Source of the DNA: SHZI01 sp041396045
GTDB lineage: Bacteria > Pseudomonadota > Gammaproteobacteria > Steroidobacterales > GCA-2729495
Direction: 5' to 3'
NCBI GenBank assembly: GCA_041396045.1
Contig: JAWKZI010000004.1
Location: 62,001 to 126,000, forward strand
Length of the DNA stretch: 64,000 nucleotides
The stretch's first letter is position 1. Each line of letters opens with the position of its first letter. Under the pieces are notes generated by a model. The model had not been told where the DNA came from, searched no databases, and was given only the letters and a program-made list of their open reading frames with translations. Position numbers and translations under genes: made by a program. Shown in pieces: positions 1 through 9,518 of this stretch.

Positions 1-362
1 TCGGCATGACCGATGCCGACGATTGCCTGTTTGATGGCCCGCGCCGCGTATTCGTGGATCTCGGCACCGGCCGCAAAGGTTGCGCAGATGGCGGCTGATC
101 GAGCCTGCCCCAGCTTGAGCGCTGAATCCGCATTGCGCGCCATGAAGACCTGTTCCACAGCAACTACGACCGGATGGTAGTGGGCCATGAGTGCCTGCAC
201 GCCAACAAAAATAGCCTGCAGCCGGGCCGGTAACCCGCCATCACCGGTCCGGATGCAGCCACTGGCAACATGAACCGAGTGACGACCGTCGGAGTCGATA
301 ATGCCAAAGCCCGTGATGCGGGACCCGGGATCGATGCCGAGGATACGAGTGGGGGCTGTCAA
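1..362 (-). CDS. ruvC: RuvC Holliday-junction resolvase, 3' part beyond window
   Basis: RuvC cuts Holliday junctions with RuvAB during recombinational repair. The readable protein opens with the RNase H-fold first strand RILGIDPGSRITGFG, which carries the first catalytic Asp, and continues through a VAVEQVF segment with the catalytic Glu to KQAIVGIGHA near the window edge. About 120 of the usual 170-175 residues are present. I chose the TTG at 362 because GAGGTG lies about six bases upstream; an in-frame GTG at 371 is the alternative. It follows the yfaZ-like gene on the same strand by about 15 bases. Confidence 0.9.
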   Translation of the reverse strand, partial: MTAPTRILGIDPGSRITGFGIIDSDGRHSVHVASGCIRTGDGGLPARLQAIFVGVQALMAHYHPVVVAVEQVFMARNADSALKLGQARSAAICATFAAGAEIHEYAARAIKQAIVGIGHA

Positions 363-377
363 TTCACCCACCTCATA

Positions 378-953
378 TCAGAAGTGGAGATTGAAACCTA
401 TGTGCATTCCGGTATCGAACTTGATAGACGGTCGTTTGTCATAGTCCGCTCCGGTGTACCGGGCACCCACATAGACCTCTGCCTGACGGGTAACGTTGTA
501 ACCGAGGTGAATTGACGTATCCACATACTTTTCAGCATCGCCGCCGCTGAGCAGATCGGGCGCCCAGTAGTATTCACCGTATACCGAAAATCGATCGTAG
601 CCGGGCACAATCCAGCGCAACGATCCGCCAATTCCCAGGGCGTAGCCCTCGCGCTTCGAGCCTTCACCGTCCAGATAGGCAAGCCGTACACCGACGCCGG
701 CGGTCAGCTTCTGGTGGTTTGGTGCCGCATCGCCGGTCACCTGCAACCCGGCGTGAACGACGTTGCCTTCGTCCGAATCACGCAGCCATCCACCATCCAG
801 GCGCAGGCCGTTGCCAAGTGAATTGGCATATCCGGCCCGAAAAGCACTGTTACTCACACTGAGATCGAGCTCGTGGGCCGTGGCCGGCGTAGCCAGCAGC
901 GTCAACGTCACCAGAATGCCGGAAACCAGGCCGGCAGAGAATAATTTTCGCAT
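378..953 (-). CDS. YfaZ-family outer-membrane protein
   Basis: A 191-residue predicted outer-membrane beta-barrel. It starts MRKLFSAGLVSGILVTLTLL and has a signal peptide ending near ATAHA/HELD. The mature part consists of alternating hydrophobic/polar strands (LRLDGGWLRD, FSVYGEYYWAPDLL, AEVYVGARYTG) and ends in the aromatic residue typical of barrels (GFNLHF). The YDRFSVYGEYYWAPDLLS segment is characteristic of the YfaZ family, whose substrate is unknown. I chose the ATG at 953 because the signal peptide begins there; the open frame extends upstream into lpdA but without coding character. It sits between lpdA and ruvC on the same strand. Confidence 0.8.
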   Translation of the reverse strand: MRKLFSAGLVSGILVTLTLLATPATAHELDLSVSNSAFRAGYANSLGNGLRLDGGWLRDSDEGNVVHAGLQVTGDAAPNHQKLTAGVGVRLAYLDGEGSKREGYALGIGGSLRWIVPGYDRFSVYGEYYWAPDLLSGGDAEKYVDTSIHLGYNVTRQAEVYVGARYTGADYDKRPSIKFDTGMHIGFNLHF

Positions 954-996
954 AGAGCACTCCCGCAACAACGGGCGCATCATAACCGAATTGGTT

Positions 997-2487
997 TCAG
1001 CGATTAATGGCGTGGAGCGCCCGTCGATCGACGGCCAATGCCGCTTCGTGAATGGCTTCGGTAAGCGTTGGATGCGCGTGAATGGTCCGCTGCAGGTCCT
1101 CGGCACTGGCTTCGAATTCCATGGCGACTACCGCCTCGCCGATCAGCTCGCCGGCCATCGGCCCGACCACATGCACGCCCAGGATCCGGTCCGTGGCGGC
1201 ATCTGCCAGGATCTTTACCAGGCCTGCTGCCTGCTCCATCGCACGGGCCCGGCCACTGGCTGCAAAATTGAAAGTGCCGGTTTTGTACTCTATCCGTGCC
1301 TCTTTCAATTCTTCCTCGGTCTGACCAACCCAGGCAATTTCCGGCGCCGTATAAATCACGCTGGGTATGACTGCATCGGTCATGTGGCCCGGCAGACCAG
1401 AAGCAGTCGAATCACCTTAGCGAGCGCCCTCCTCCGAGCCCTTGTGCGCCAGCATCGGCCCGCGAACCACATCCCCACGGCCCAGACGTTGGCTGCCGAA
1501 GTCAGCACTCGTTTGCCACGTCGATGAAGCCGTTCGTTCACTGTGACGCCTGCCAGCGGGGTCCGGGCAGATCGTGCGTATTCGGGCGTCGACCCACCGC
1601 ACGAACTATCACAGCTTGTCGACCCGGGAATGATACCCGCGTTCATCGTCATATGTCAGCGCCACCCACGTTCGCGCTGCGCGACCAACCGTCACTCTGG
1701 CGCCCAGCCGGACGTCCAGCCCCTGCTTTTTGAACTGGCGCTGTGCTTCCTTGGCGATCTGCCCGTCGGCGAGCGCCAGAAAGCTGTCCAGCGCTTCAAG
1801 CACCGTCACCTGAGCGCCCAGTCGGCTCCAGACACTGCCCAGTTCCAGGCCGATCACACCGCCACCGATTACCCCGAGTCGCCCGGGCACCGACGACAGT
1901 TCGAGCGCACCCCAGGAGTCGAGAATGAGTTTGTCGTCGAATTTGGCGAACGGCAGTTCGATGGGTGTGGAACCGGTGGCCAGCACCACATGCTCGGCTT
2001 CCAGCAGTTCGGGTTTGCCGCCATGGGGCGTGAAGCGCACCTTGTTGCCGGGCAAGAGATGGCCGGTACCGAACAGACCCGTGACCCCGTTTGCCTTGAA
2101 GAGGCCCTGGATGCCACTGGTGAACTGCTTGACGATGCCAGCCTTGCGCGCCTGCATTGCCTTTAGATCCAGTTCCGGCTTGTTGATACGAATACCGTGG
2201 CTGGCAAATTCTGTTCCCGCGCGGTGAAACAGTTCGGAAGACTCGAGCAGAACCTTGGACGGGATGCACCCGGCATTCAGGCAGGTGCCGCCGAAGGCCG
2301 GCGTATTGTCGTGATTCCGCCAGGCATCGATGCAGGCCACACGCAGACCATTCTGGGCAGCGCGTATGGCGCCGACGTAACCCGCTGGCCCACCACCGAT
2401 CACGACAACGTCGTATCGGCTGCCGCCGGCTGGGCCGGAAGAACTCTTGCCGGGCTTTGTGCCGGCCGTGGATGCTGATTTAGCCAT
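997..2487 (-). CDS. lpdA: Dihydrolipoyl dehydrogenase (E3), frame broken about 1384-1610
   Basis: E3 flavoprotein reoxidising dihydrolipoamide with NAD+ for the 2-oxoglutarate dehydrogenase complex. Residues 1-290 are clean (1609-2487): a short Ala/Ser/Gly N-terminal extension, the FAD motif VVIGGGPAGYVGA, the redox-disulfide motif GGTCLNAGCIPSK and the NAD motif LGVIGGGVIGLELG. The C-terminal dimerisation domain is clean at 997-1383 and contains the catalytic HPTLTEA. Between them, recognisable pieces (GVTVNER, TSAANVWAVG, VVRGPMLAHKGSEEG) lie in different frames, needing at least six indels in about 225 bases that cancel to net zero. I read this as sequence error in an essential gene. It follows sucB by two bases. 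Confidence 0.88.
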
Positions 2488-2489
2488 GC

Positions 2490-3803
2490 TCAGACGCCCA
2501 GCATCAGGCGGGCCGGGTCTTCGAGCGCCTCTTTGATCGCTACCAGAAACTGCACAGCCTCACGCCCGTCGATGATTCGATGATCGTATGTCAGCGCCAC
2601 ATACATCATGGGACGAGCGACCACCTGCCCATCTGCCACGACCGGCCGTTCCTGAATCTGGTGCATGCCAAGAATGCCGCTTTGGGGTGGATTGAGAATC
2701 GGGGTGGACAGCAGCGATCCAAAAACGCCGCCGTTCGTGATGGTAAACGTACCGCCGGTCAGGTCGTCCATGGTCAGACTGCCGTCGCGCGCCCGCTGGC
2801 CAAAGTCGTTGATCGCCGCTTCGATTCCCGGAAAGCCCAGGGAATCGACATTCCGCAGTACCGGCACAACCAGCCCGCGCTCGGTAGAGACGGCAATACC
2901 GATGTCGTAGTAGTCGTGATAAACAATCTCATTGCCTTCGATGGAGGCGTTGACGGTCGGGAAACGCCGCAGTGCTTCAATCGCTGCCTTGATAAAGAAA
3001 CCCATGAAGCCAAGGCGAACACCATGCTGCTTTTCGAAAGCGTCCCGGTACCGCTTGCGCAGATCCAGGACTGCTGACAGGTCCACCTCATTGAAGGTCG
3101 TCAGCATCGCTGCGTTGTGCTGGGCCTCGACCATCCGTTCGGCGATGCGGGTCCGCAACCGGGACATTGGCACGCGCCGTTCCGCACGCTCGCCCGCCAC
3201 ACGTCCACGCGCAGCAGGCTCCCGGGTACCGGTGGCAGTCGGCCTGGCAGCGTCGCTAGCTGGCCGCGGAGCACCGGACGGAGTGCCCGCGCTGCGTTCC
3301 GATGCCGCTGCCTTCACGACATCTGACTTGAGAATTCGCCCCTCGGGGCCAGTACCTTGAACTGTCGCCGGATCAACACCCTTTTCCTGTAGTGCGCGGC
3401 GTGCTGCAGGGCCCGTCTTGCCGGCATTGCGACCGGCGCTCTGGCTGCTGCTGTTTCCGGAACCGGAAGGTGCTTCTGCCGGACTCTCAGCCTTGCCTGC
3501 GGGTTTGTCCGGGGCTTTATCCGTGCCTTTGGAATCGGTCTTTGATTCGCCTTTGGCCTGGGCCGCTGCCGGCTCAAGCACGGCAAGCAGTTCGCCACTC
3601 GTGACGACGGTACCGCCCTTGATGCGTATCTCCTTGAGAATGCCGTGCACCGGGGACGGAACTTCGAGCACGACCTTGTCGGTTTCGAGGTCGGCGAGAT
3701 TCTCGTCGCGCTCCACCGTATCACCCGGCGATTTGTGCCAGGCCACCAGGGTGGCGTCGGTTACGGATTCGGGCAATTGCGGAACTTTGACTTCAATACT
3801 CAT
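2490..3803 (-). CDS. sucB: Dihydrolipoyllysine-residue succinyltransferase (E2)
   Basis: E2 core of the 2-oxoglutarate dehydrogenase complex, transferring succinyl from lipoate to CoA. The 437-residue protein has the expected order: an N-terminal lipoyl domain with the modified Lys about 43 in LETDKVVLEV, an Ala/Pro/Lys/Ser-rich linker, a peripheral-subunit-binding domain (GPAARRALQEKGVDPATVQGTG split across residues 130-152), a second linker, and the acyltransferase domain ending with the catalytic HRIIDG (His about 408, Asp about 412). Length is normal and the frame is intact. It lies 12 bases after sucA and two bases before lpdA, so the three probably form one operon. Confidence 0.97.
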   Translation of the reverse strand: MSIEVKVPQLPESVTDATLVAWHKSPGDTVERDENLADLETDKVVLEVPSPVHGILKEIRIKGGTVVTSGELLAVLEPAAAQAKGESKTDSKGTDKAPDKPAGKAESPAEAPSGSGNSSSQSAGRNAGKTGPAARRALQEKGVDPATVQGTGPEGRILKSDVVKAAASERSAGTPSGAPRPASDAARPTATGTREPAARGRVAGERAERRVPMSRLRTRIAERMVEAQHNAAMLTTFNEVDLSAVLDLRKRYRDAFEKQHGVRLGFMGFFIKAAIEALRRFPTVNASIEGNEIVYHDYYDIGIAVSTERGLVVPVLRNVDSLGFPGIEAAINDFGQRARDGSLTMDDLTGGTFTITNGGVFGSLLSTPILNPPQSGILGMHQIQERPVVADGQVVARPMMYVALTYDHRIIDGREAVQFLVAIKEALEDPARLMLGV

Positions 3804-3815
3804 ATAGGTACCAAT

Positions 3816-6690
3816 CTACCGGACTTCAGCCGTCAGTGCTGCCTCAACCCGCGTTTGCTGCTGCTGGACCTGGAGTTGGAAAATCCCCGGTGCAGGTGCT
3901 GCAGCACCCGGCCTGCCGGCATAGAACACTTCTTCGCCCTCAGGCAGGGGCCGTTGCAACTGATGGCGAATCTGGTACCAGGCACCCTGATTCTGTGGTT
4001 CTTCCTGACACCAGACAATCTCGTGAGCCGCCGGATAGCGAGCAATTGCCGCAGCATATTCATTGGCCGGAAACGGATACAACTGCTCAATCCGAATCAG
4101 GGCCACGTCCACCGCCGACTTGGCCCGGACGCGCTTCCAGGAGGTCAAAATACACTTTGGCCACTGCAAAATACGATGCGTCGAACAGCACCTGGATCCA
4201 GTTCATCAACTTCCGGTATCACAGGCTGGAAACGTCCGGATATGTTTCAAGCGGCGAACTGGACAGCCGGTGGCGAAGCAGGCTCTTGGGTGTCATCACA
4301 CAGCGGCTTGCGCAGCGGCCGCAACATGTCGGCGCAACATGTGGAACATCTGGGCCGGTGTCGAGGGGACACACACTTGCATGTTCAGTTCGGCACAAAG
4401 TTGCAGGAAGCGTTCGAGCCGCGCCGATGAGTGCTCCGGCCCCTGGCCCTCCTGACCATGCGGCAGGAACAGGGTCAGGCCACAGAGGCGGCCCCATTTT
4501 GCCTCCCCGGAACTGATGAACTGATCGATAACCACCTGCGCGCCGTTGGCGAAGTCGCCGAACTGGGCTTCCCAGATAACCAGCGTGTCCGGGTCGGTGG
4601 TGGAGAACCCGTACTCGAAGCCCATGACCGCCTCCTCGGACAACAGCGAGTCGGTGATCGTGAAGGCATCGCGTCCGGCACCCGGCAGATTGTCCAGCGG
4701 CGCGAAGGTCTGGCCGGTTTGCTGGTCATGCAACACACAGTGACGATGGAAAAACGTGCCTCTGCCGCTGTCCTGGCCCGTCAGCCGCACGCGCGTGCCT
4801 TGCCGGATCAGGCTGCCGTAGGCCATCAGTTCGGCAAAACCCCAGTCCATCGGAATTTCGCCAGCTGCCATCCGCTCACGATCCGCAATGATTTTGGCCA
4901 CGCGGGGATGCAGGGTGAATGCAGCCGGGACTGTGCTGATCTCGTGCGAGAGTTCGGCCACAACAGCCCGGTCAATCGCGGTGGGCTCCAGTTCATCCCA
5001 GTCGCCCTTCTCGTAGCGGGACCAGTCGACGGTATATTCATTGCCGATCATGCCCAGCGTCGCTTGTGGAAGCGGCTGGCCGGCCTCGACCCGCTGACGA
5101 TAGTCTTCGTACAGTCGCTCGGCCTCCGGTGCATCCACAATGCCTTTTTCCATCAAGGTCTGGGCATAGATCTGACGCGTGGTCGGGTGCTTGCGAATGA
5201 CCTGGTACATCTCGGGCTGGGTTGCTGCCGGCTCATCGGCTTCGTTGTGCCCATGCCGGCGATAACAAAACAGGTCGATTACGACATCCTTGCGGAAAGT
5301 CTGCCGATACTCGAGCGCCAACCGGGTGACGAAGACCACGGCTTCCGGGTCATCGCCATTCACATGAAAAACCGGCGCCTCAATCATCCGGGCAATATCG
5401 CTGCAGTAGAGTGTGGACCGCGCGTCCCGTGGGATCGCTGATCGTGTAAAGCCAACCTGGTTGTTTACGACTATGTGCACGGTGCCGCCCGTCTTGAAAC
5501 CACGGGCCTGCGACATCTGAAAGGTTTCGGCCACGACGCCCTGCGCCGCGAATGCCGCATCACCGTGAATCAGAACCGGCAGAATCTCGTTACCATCATC
5601 ACCCCGCCGCTTCCTGCCGGGCTCGTACTGAGCCCGCACCACCGGATCGACGATCTCCAGATGTGACGGGTTGAATGCCAGCACAACATGCATGTTGTCG
5701 CCAGGAGTCCGTACGTCCGGAGGAAAAGCCCATGTGGTATTTGACGTCACCCGATCCCTTGATGGGGTCGGGTCGTAACTCCCTCGAACCTGAGAACAGA
5801 TCCTGTGGTGCCTTGCCCAGCACATTGACCAGCACATTGATGCGGCCGCGATGGGCCATGCCGACGACCATTTCCTGGATTCCGGCAGCGCCTCCCTGTT
5901 GAATCAGGTCGTCCAGCAACGGAATAAGGCTGTCGCCACCTTCAAGCGAAAAGCGTTTCTGGCCCACATACCTTGTGTGCAGATAACGCTCGATACCTTC
6001 GGCTGCCGTGAGTTGCCTTAAAATGTGACGGCGCTCGTCGTCGGTAAACGGGTTCCCGAGCATGCCGCGCTCCAGCCGTTCCCGGATCCAGACCCGCTCC
6101 CGACCTCGCGACAGATGGGCAAAGTCGGCGCCGACCTTGCCGCAGTAAACCTTCCTCAAGGTCGCCAGCAATTCGCGCAGGGTCATCCGGACATTGGCCT
6201 GCCCCGCAAGGTTGCCCACATAGAACACCGTATCCATGTCGGCTTCGCTCAGGCCTGCATAGGCAAGCCGCATGACGTTTGGTTGCCTCCGCTCCAGCAG
6301 ACCCAGAGGGTCAAGATCGGCAATCTGGTGGCCACGCAAGCTGTAAACCTGAATCAGCCGGGAAACGCCGGCCTGCTTTTCGGTCTGTGGCCCCCCTTCG
6401 TCGTCGTAACCGGTGAGGTCCGGGCGGTCAAACACAGGAATGGCAGATACCAGACTGGCATCCGGGTCACTCGCCGTCGGTGCGTTGGCAACGGCACCAT
6501 GCGCTACAGACAGGAGGGCCGAAACCGGCAGCCGGCCATCGGCTGGAACCTGTTCGGCAAAGAATGCCTGCCAGTGGGCAGGAACGGCACCTGGATCCTG
6601 AAGCCAGCGGCCGTAGAGATCTTCAACGTAATCGGCATTGCCGCCAAACAGCGGTGAAGCAGCGTAAATCTGTCGCAGAGTCTGACTCAT
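3816..6690 (-). CDS. sucA: 2-Oxoglutarate dehydrogenase E1, several frameshifts
   Basis: Thiamine-diphosphate-dependent E1 that decarboxylates 2-oxoglutarate. The span fits the family's length of about 950 residues. The N-terminal third (5725-6690, starting MSQTLRQIYAASPLFGGNAD) includes IQEMVVGMAHRGRINVLVN. The middle (about 4300-5725) includes NMHVVLAFNPSHLEIVDPVV, CYRRHGHNEADEP and MGFEYGFSTTDPDTLVIWEA. The C-terminus (3816-4169) includes ALIRIEQLYPFP and WCQEEPQNQGAW. The frame changes near 5725 and again two or more times between about 4170 and 4330. Fragments of the missing stretch are visible in the other frames, so small indels explain the breaks better than deletion. First gene of the sucA-sucB-lpdA group. 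Confidence 0.93.
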
Positions 6691-6772
6691 GTAGGTTCCG
6701 AACCATCCGGAGGCGCCACTATAAGTATGCCGTGGCGAGGATCAAGAGACAGCGTCATCCAGGGAGTTTGCG

Positions 6773-7333
6773 TCAGGGACGCCAGGCAGACGACATCGTC
6801 GTAAAATATTGTGCAAATAGCCACAACTCCCACGCGATCAGCACGGCATAACCAGCACATAGTACCTGCAGTACACGAAACACCGGAATGATACCGAGGA
6901 ACTGCCGCCGGGCCGCCACACCCAAAACAACGACGCTGACACAGGTTACGCCAATCTTGACCGCCAGAAAGCGCTCAACATCGTGGGTAATGAGCTGGCT
7001 CATGAGAACGTTCATCTCCTCGACACCCACTGCGAGCAGATTCAGCGTAAACAGCGCATCCGTGCAGCACATCAGGACAATGGCCAGCGCGATATACAGC
7101 ACCCGCGGCTCATGCCAGTCCAGAAACAGGCGATCTTCGTCGCCGTCTCGTCGGGCAGAGCGACGGCGCGGCCGGAAGCTGCCATAGGCGATGGACCACA
7201 GCGAATGCCGGCGTCGCTCAGTCGTCCGCCGGTTGGGCGTGGATGCAGCTGCAGCGCCGCCAGTGTGGCTGGCACGTGCAAGCCAGTCCCGCCACGGACT
7301 GCGTATCGGTTTGCCGGGCAGTTGCTCGCTCAC
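6773..7333 (-). CDS. Small membrane protein, DUF5658-like
   Basis: A 186-residue protein. The first 80 residues are basic and low in hydrophobics (Arg-rich, probably cytoplasmic). The rest holds about three membrane segments: YIALAIVLMCCTDALFTLN, a segment around VKIGVTCVSVVVLGVAA, and FRVLQVLCAGYAVLIAWELW. The pattern TDALFTLNLLAVGVEEMNVLM, split by a polar Glu-Glu-Met-Asn, resembles the DUF5658 family (TD.. N ..G..E.NP). Function is unknown. It lies 82 bases downstream of the sucA start on the same strand and 74 bases from the next gene. Confidence 0.6.
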   Translation of the reverse strand: MSEQLPGKPIRSPWRDWLARASHTGGAAAASTPNRRTTERRRHSLWSIAYGSFRPRRRSARRDGDEDRLFLDWHEPRVLYIALAIVLMCCTDALFTLNLLAVGVEEMNVLMSQLITHDVERFLAVKIGVTCVSVVVLGVAARRQFLGIIPVFRVLQVLCAGYAVLIAWELWLFAQYFTTMSSAWRP

Positions 7334-7407
7334 GAACCCACTAACATCGGTGACAGTCCGGGGATCATAAAAGGCCAGGTCGACGTACGGACGGACTCAG
7401 GTCGCAG

Positions 7408-8430
7408 TTATGTCGGACTCAGTGCCCGGCGACCGCCCAGCACCACCAGCGCCAGCACGAATGCACCGCCCAGCAATGTCAGTGGAATCCCTGCCAGCTC
7501 CGGCAGACGGGTCCAGCCAGGACCGGCATACAGGGCAAGCGCCGCGCCAACATAGCCCAGACTGATCAGCCAGCGCGCGCGACGGCTGAGGCCGAGCCCG
7601 TGCATCTGGGTAATCACAAACATGGCCAGGCCGCCCATCAGGAACATCCGCCAGCTGTGACCGGCAAGCCAGGCCACCATCGCGCCGTGAATGGCAAAGG
7701 TCACCTCAAGGCTCACCGTCCAGCGGCGGTCAAGGTGCGCCCGTGTGTAGAACAGGCTTCCCTGCAGCATAAGCAGGAACATATAGAAGAAGCCGAACAG
7801 ATGCCCCCAGGTGTCCTCCATCGGGTGATACCAGAAGGTGTAGATGGTGGCCCAGGCAAAGTAGTAGCCGTGATAGCGGCGCAGAAACGGACCAGCACGC
7901 TCCATCCAGGCCGACCCACGGCCAAACACCAGACCACGACGCCGGTTCTCCATCACGAGAACCGCAATCAACAGCAGAATCACCGACCACTGGGCTGTAG
8001 CCTCATGCACATCCTGAGCCAGCCCGTCATACCAGACCTGGGTCTGCACGAAATGCAGGCCGATAAACACCGCATTGACAGCCAGGGCCAGCACATTGAA
8101 GCGGTGCAGGCCGGCCGTGTAAGCCGGTCGCTGTTGCTGTGCACTCCAGATCAGCCACCAGATCGTTACCTGGTGCACGGTATAGCCGGCCCAGGCAGTG
8201 GCGCGCGACCAGACATCCGGAACCTGCAATTGCCACTGGTACCAGAATCCCGGCCGCTCGGGCGTCAACGCACCGTGTGTCAGCCAATGACTCCCGGCAT
8301 AGGCGATCAGCCCGGTGAAGGCCAGACTGAAGACTATGCCGCCCCACAATGCGGTGGCGCTGCCTCGCGGGGTGGCTGCAGTGGCGTAGACCGTTGCTGA
8401 TGTACCGTCAGTCGACATGGGCGCTATCAT
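7408..8430 (-). CDS. Integral membrane protein of unknown function
   Basis: A 340-residue protein with about eight to nine predicted membrane helices. The first (LWGGIVFSLAFTGLIAYAG) follows a Thr/Ala-rich leader, and the last is the C-terminal FVLALVVLGG helix. Conserved-looking polar positions inside the membrane region include TVHQVTIWWLI, ALHRFNVLAL-like HRFNVLALAVN, YHGYYFAWATIYTFWYHPMEDTWGHL and FAIHGAMVAWLAGHSWRMF; several His residues in or next to helices suggest metal or haem contacts, but that is inference. I do not recognise the family. The ATG at 8430 or the one at 8418 (MSTDG) could be the start. It is divergent from the HicB-like gene with only 30 bases between. Confidence 0.6.
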   Translation of the reverse strand: MIAPMSTDGTSATVYATAATPRGSATALWGGIVFSLAFTGLIAYAGSHWLTHGALTPERPGFWYQWQLQVPDVWSRATAWAGYTVHQVTIWWLIWSAQQQRPAYTAGLHRFNVLALAVNAVFIGLHFVQTQVWYDGLAQDVHEATAQWSVILLLIAVLVMENRRRGLVFGRGSAWMERAGPFLRRYHGYYFAWATIYTFWYHPMEDTWGHLFGFFYMFLLMLQGSLFYTRAHLDRRWTVSLEVTFAIHGAMVAWLAGHSWRMFLMGGLAMFVITQMHGLGLSRRARWLISLGYVGAALALYAGPGWTRLPELAGIPLTLLGGAFVLALVVLGGRRALSPT

Positions 8431-8460
8431 CCTGATAGTTCGTTCGCTCTGGCAATTCAG

Positions 8461-8793
8461 ATGTCAGCGCACGCCACATCGCGGCCACTGGACATCGCCA
8501 TGCTCGTACCCATCGCCGTTGCTACCGATGCCGACGGGCAATTGCGGGCCTGGGCGCCCGACCTGCCACGTTGCGACCTCCGGGGACTGACGGAGCAGGA
8601 AGTGCTGCCACGTCTCCGGCTGGCGCTGGAAGCCGAGATCACTGAACTGTTGATGGCTGGCGAGAGGCTGCCGGATACCCGTGCTGGCAGCCCACCGGAT
8701 CAGGCGACCGCCAATCCAGACGTACGCTGGTTACACATTCATATCAATATCGCCCATCTGACCGCCCTTGCCAGGCATCAGGCCGGTCGCTAG
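8461..8793 (+). CDS. Lone HicB-like protein
   Basis: A 110-residue soluble protein. Residues about 12-65 (AMLVPIAVATDADGQLRAWAPDLPRC..., ending in an amphipathic helix LRLALEAEITELLMAGE) match the HicB-like RNase H-related fold: a beta strand, a short hairpin with a P-x-LP-x-C element, then a helix. HicB proteins are usually antitoxins paired with the dsRNA-binding HicA toxin. No HicA-sized gene lies next to it on either strand, and no C-terminal DNA-binding domain is evident. It ends just before the convergent SDR gene. Function inferred only from fold. Confidence 0.55.
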   Translation: MSAHATSRPLDIAMLVPIAVATDADGQLRAWAPDLPRCDLRGLTEQEVLPRLRLALEAEITELLMAGERLPDTRAGSPPDQATANPDVRWLHIHINIAHLTALARHQAGR

Positions 8794-8801
8794 GCAAGGC
8801 G

Positions 8802-9518
8802 TTACCAGGGAATGTTTTCGCCGTTGTAGCGCGTGAAGCTGCCAGTGCGATCCAGGCTCAGACTTTCGATAACCCGACGCAATCCGGTCACACTGACTTC
8901 CACATCCAGCAACGCAGAACTGCCACCCAGGCGAGTCTTTACGAAGCCCGGACAGACGGCGGCACAGACGATGTTTCGGGAGCGTAGCGCCATTGCCAGC
9001 ATGGTCACGACCTTGTTCAGCGCCGCCTTGCTGGAGCAGTAGGCGAAGGTGGCGTACTGGCCTTCCACGTTCGACCCTGTAGTACTCGACATGAAAATGA
9101 CCTGGCGGCCGGCGCTCGCGGCCACGTGCTCGACGAAGGCTTCCGTAACCTTGGCCGGCGACAAGGTATTGATTTCCAGCACCTCTCGCCATGCGGCGTA
9201 GTTGATGGTGCCAAAGTGCTGTTCGTGCAGCCGCGTCCGCTCCGGATCCCGCGGACCGATATTACCGGCATTGTTGATCAGCAGATCGATCGGCTGACCC
9301 TGGTATCGACTTGCGAGAGCGTCAATGGCCTCATGGTCAGTGACGTCCAGGGCCTCAACCTGTACCCGGGCAGGGTACTCGGCGACTACAGCGGCCAGTT
9401 CGGTTGCCGCCTCAGGTTTGCGGCAGGTGGCAATCACCCGCGCACCGTCCCGCGCGTACTGGCGGGTCAGTTCCAGCCCGATGCCACGACTGGCGCCGGT
9501 AATCAATACGACTTTCAC
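8802..9518 (-). CDS. SDR-family NAD(P)-dependent oxidoreductase
   Basis: A 238-residue short-chain dehydrogenase/reductase. Seen: the Rossmann motif TGASRGIG at residues about 7-14, NNAG near residue 85, and the catalytic Ser-Tyr-Lys set in SSTTGSNVEGQYATFAYCSSKAAL (split here: Ser about 138, then YCSSK). Substrate cannot be inferred. I chose the GTG at 9518 because AGGAG lies a few bases upstream and the protein then begins directly with strand VKVVLITGAS; its first base overlaps the TAG stop of the upstream exchanger gene, so the two are probably translationally coupled. Confidence 0.88.
   Translation of the reverse strand: MKVVLITGASRGIGLELTRQYARDGARVIATCRKPEAATELAAVVAEYPARVQVEALDVTDHEAIDALASRYQGQPIDLLINNAGNIGPRDPERTRLHEQHFGTINYAAWREVLEINTLSPAKVTEAFVEHVAASAGRQVIFMSSTTGSNVEGQYATFAYCSSKAALNKVVTMLAMALRSRNIVCAAVCPGFVKTRLGGSSALLDVEVSVTGLRRVIESLSLDRTGSFTRYNGENIPW

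Noticed and set aside
763..1527. Plus-strand gene over yfaZ and lpdA
   Set aside because: It spans parts of two real minus-strand genes and has no domain.
4431..5441. Long plus-strand open frame antisense to sucA
   Set aside because: It mirrors the codon bias of the real gene, has no recognisable domain, and the opposite strand clearly encodes E1.
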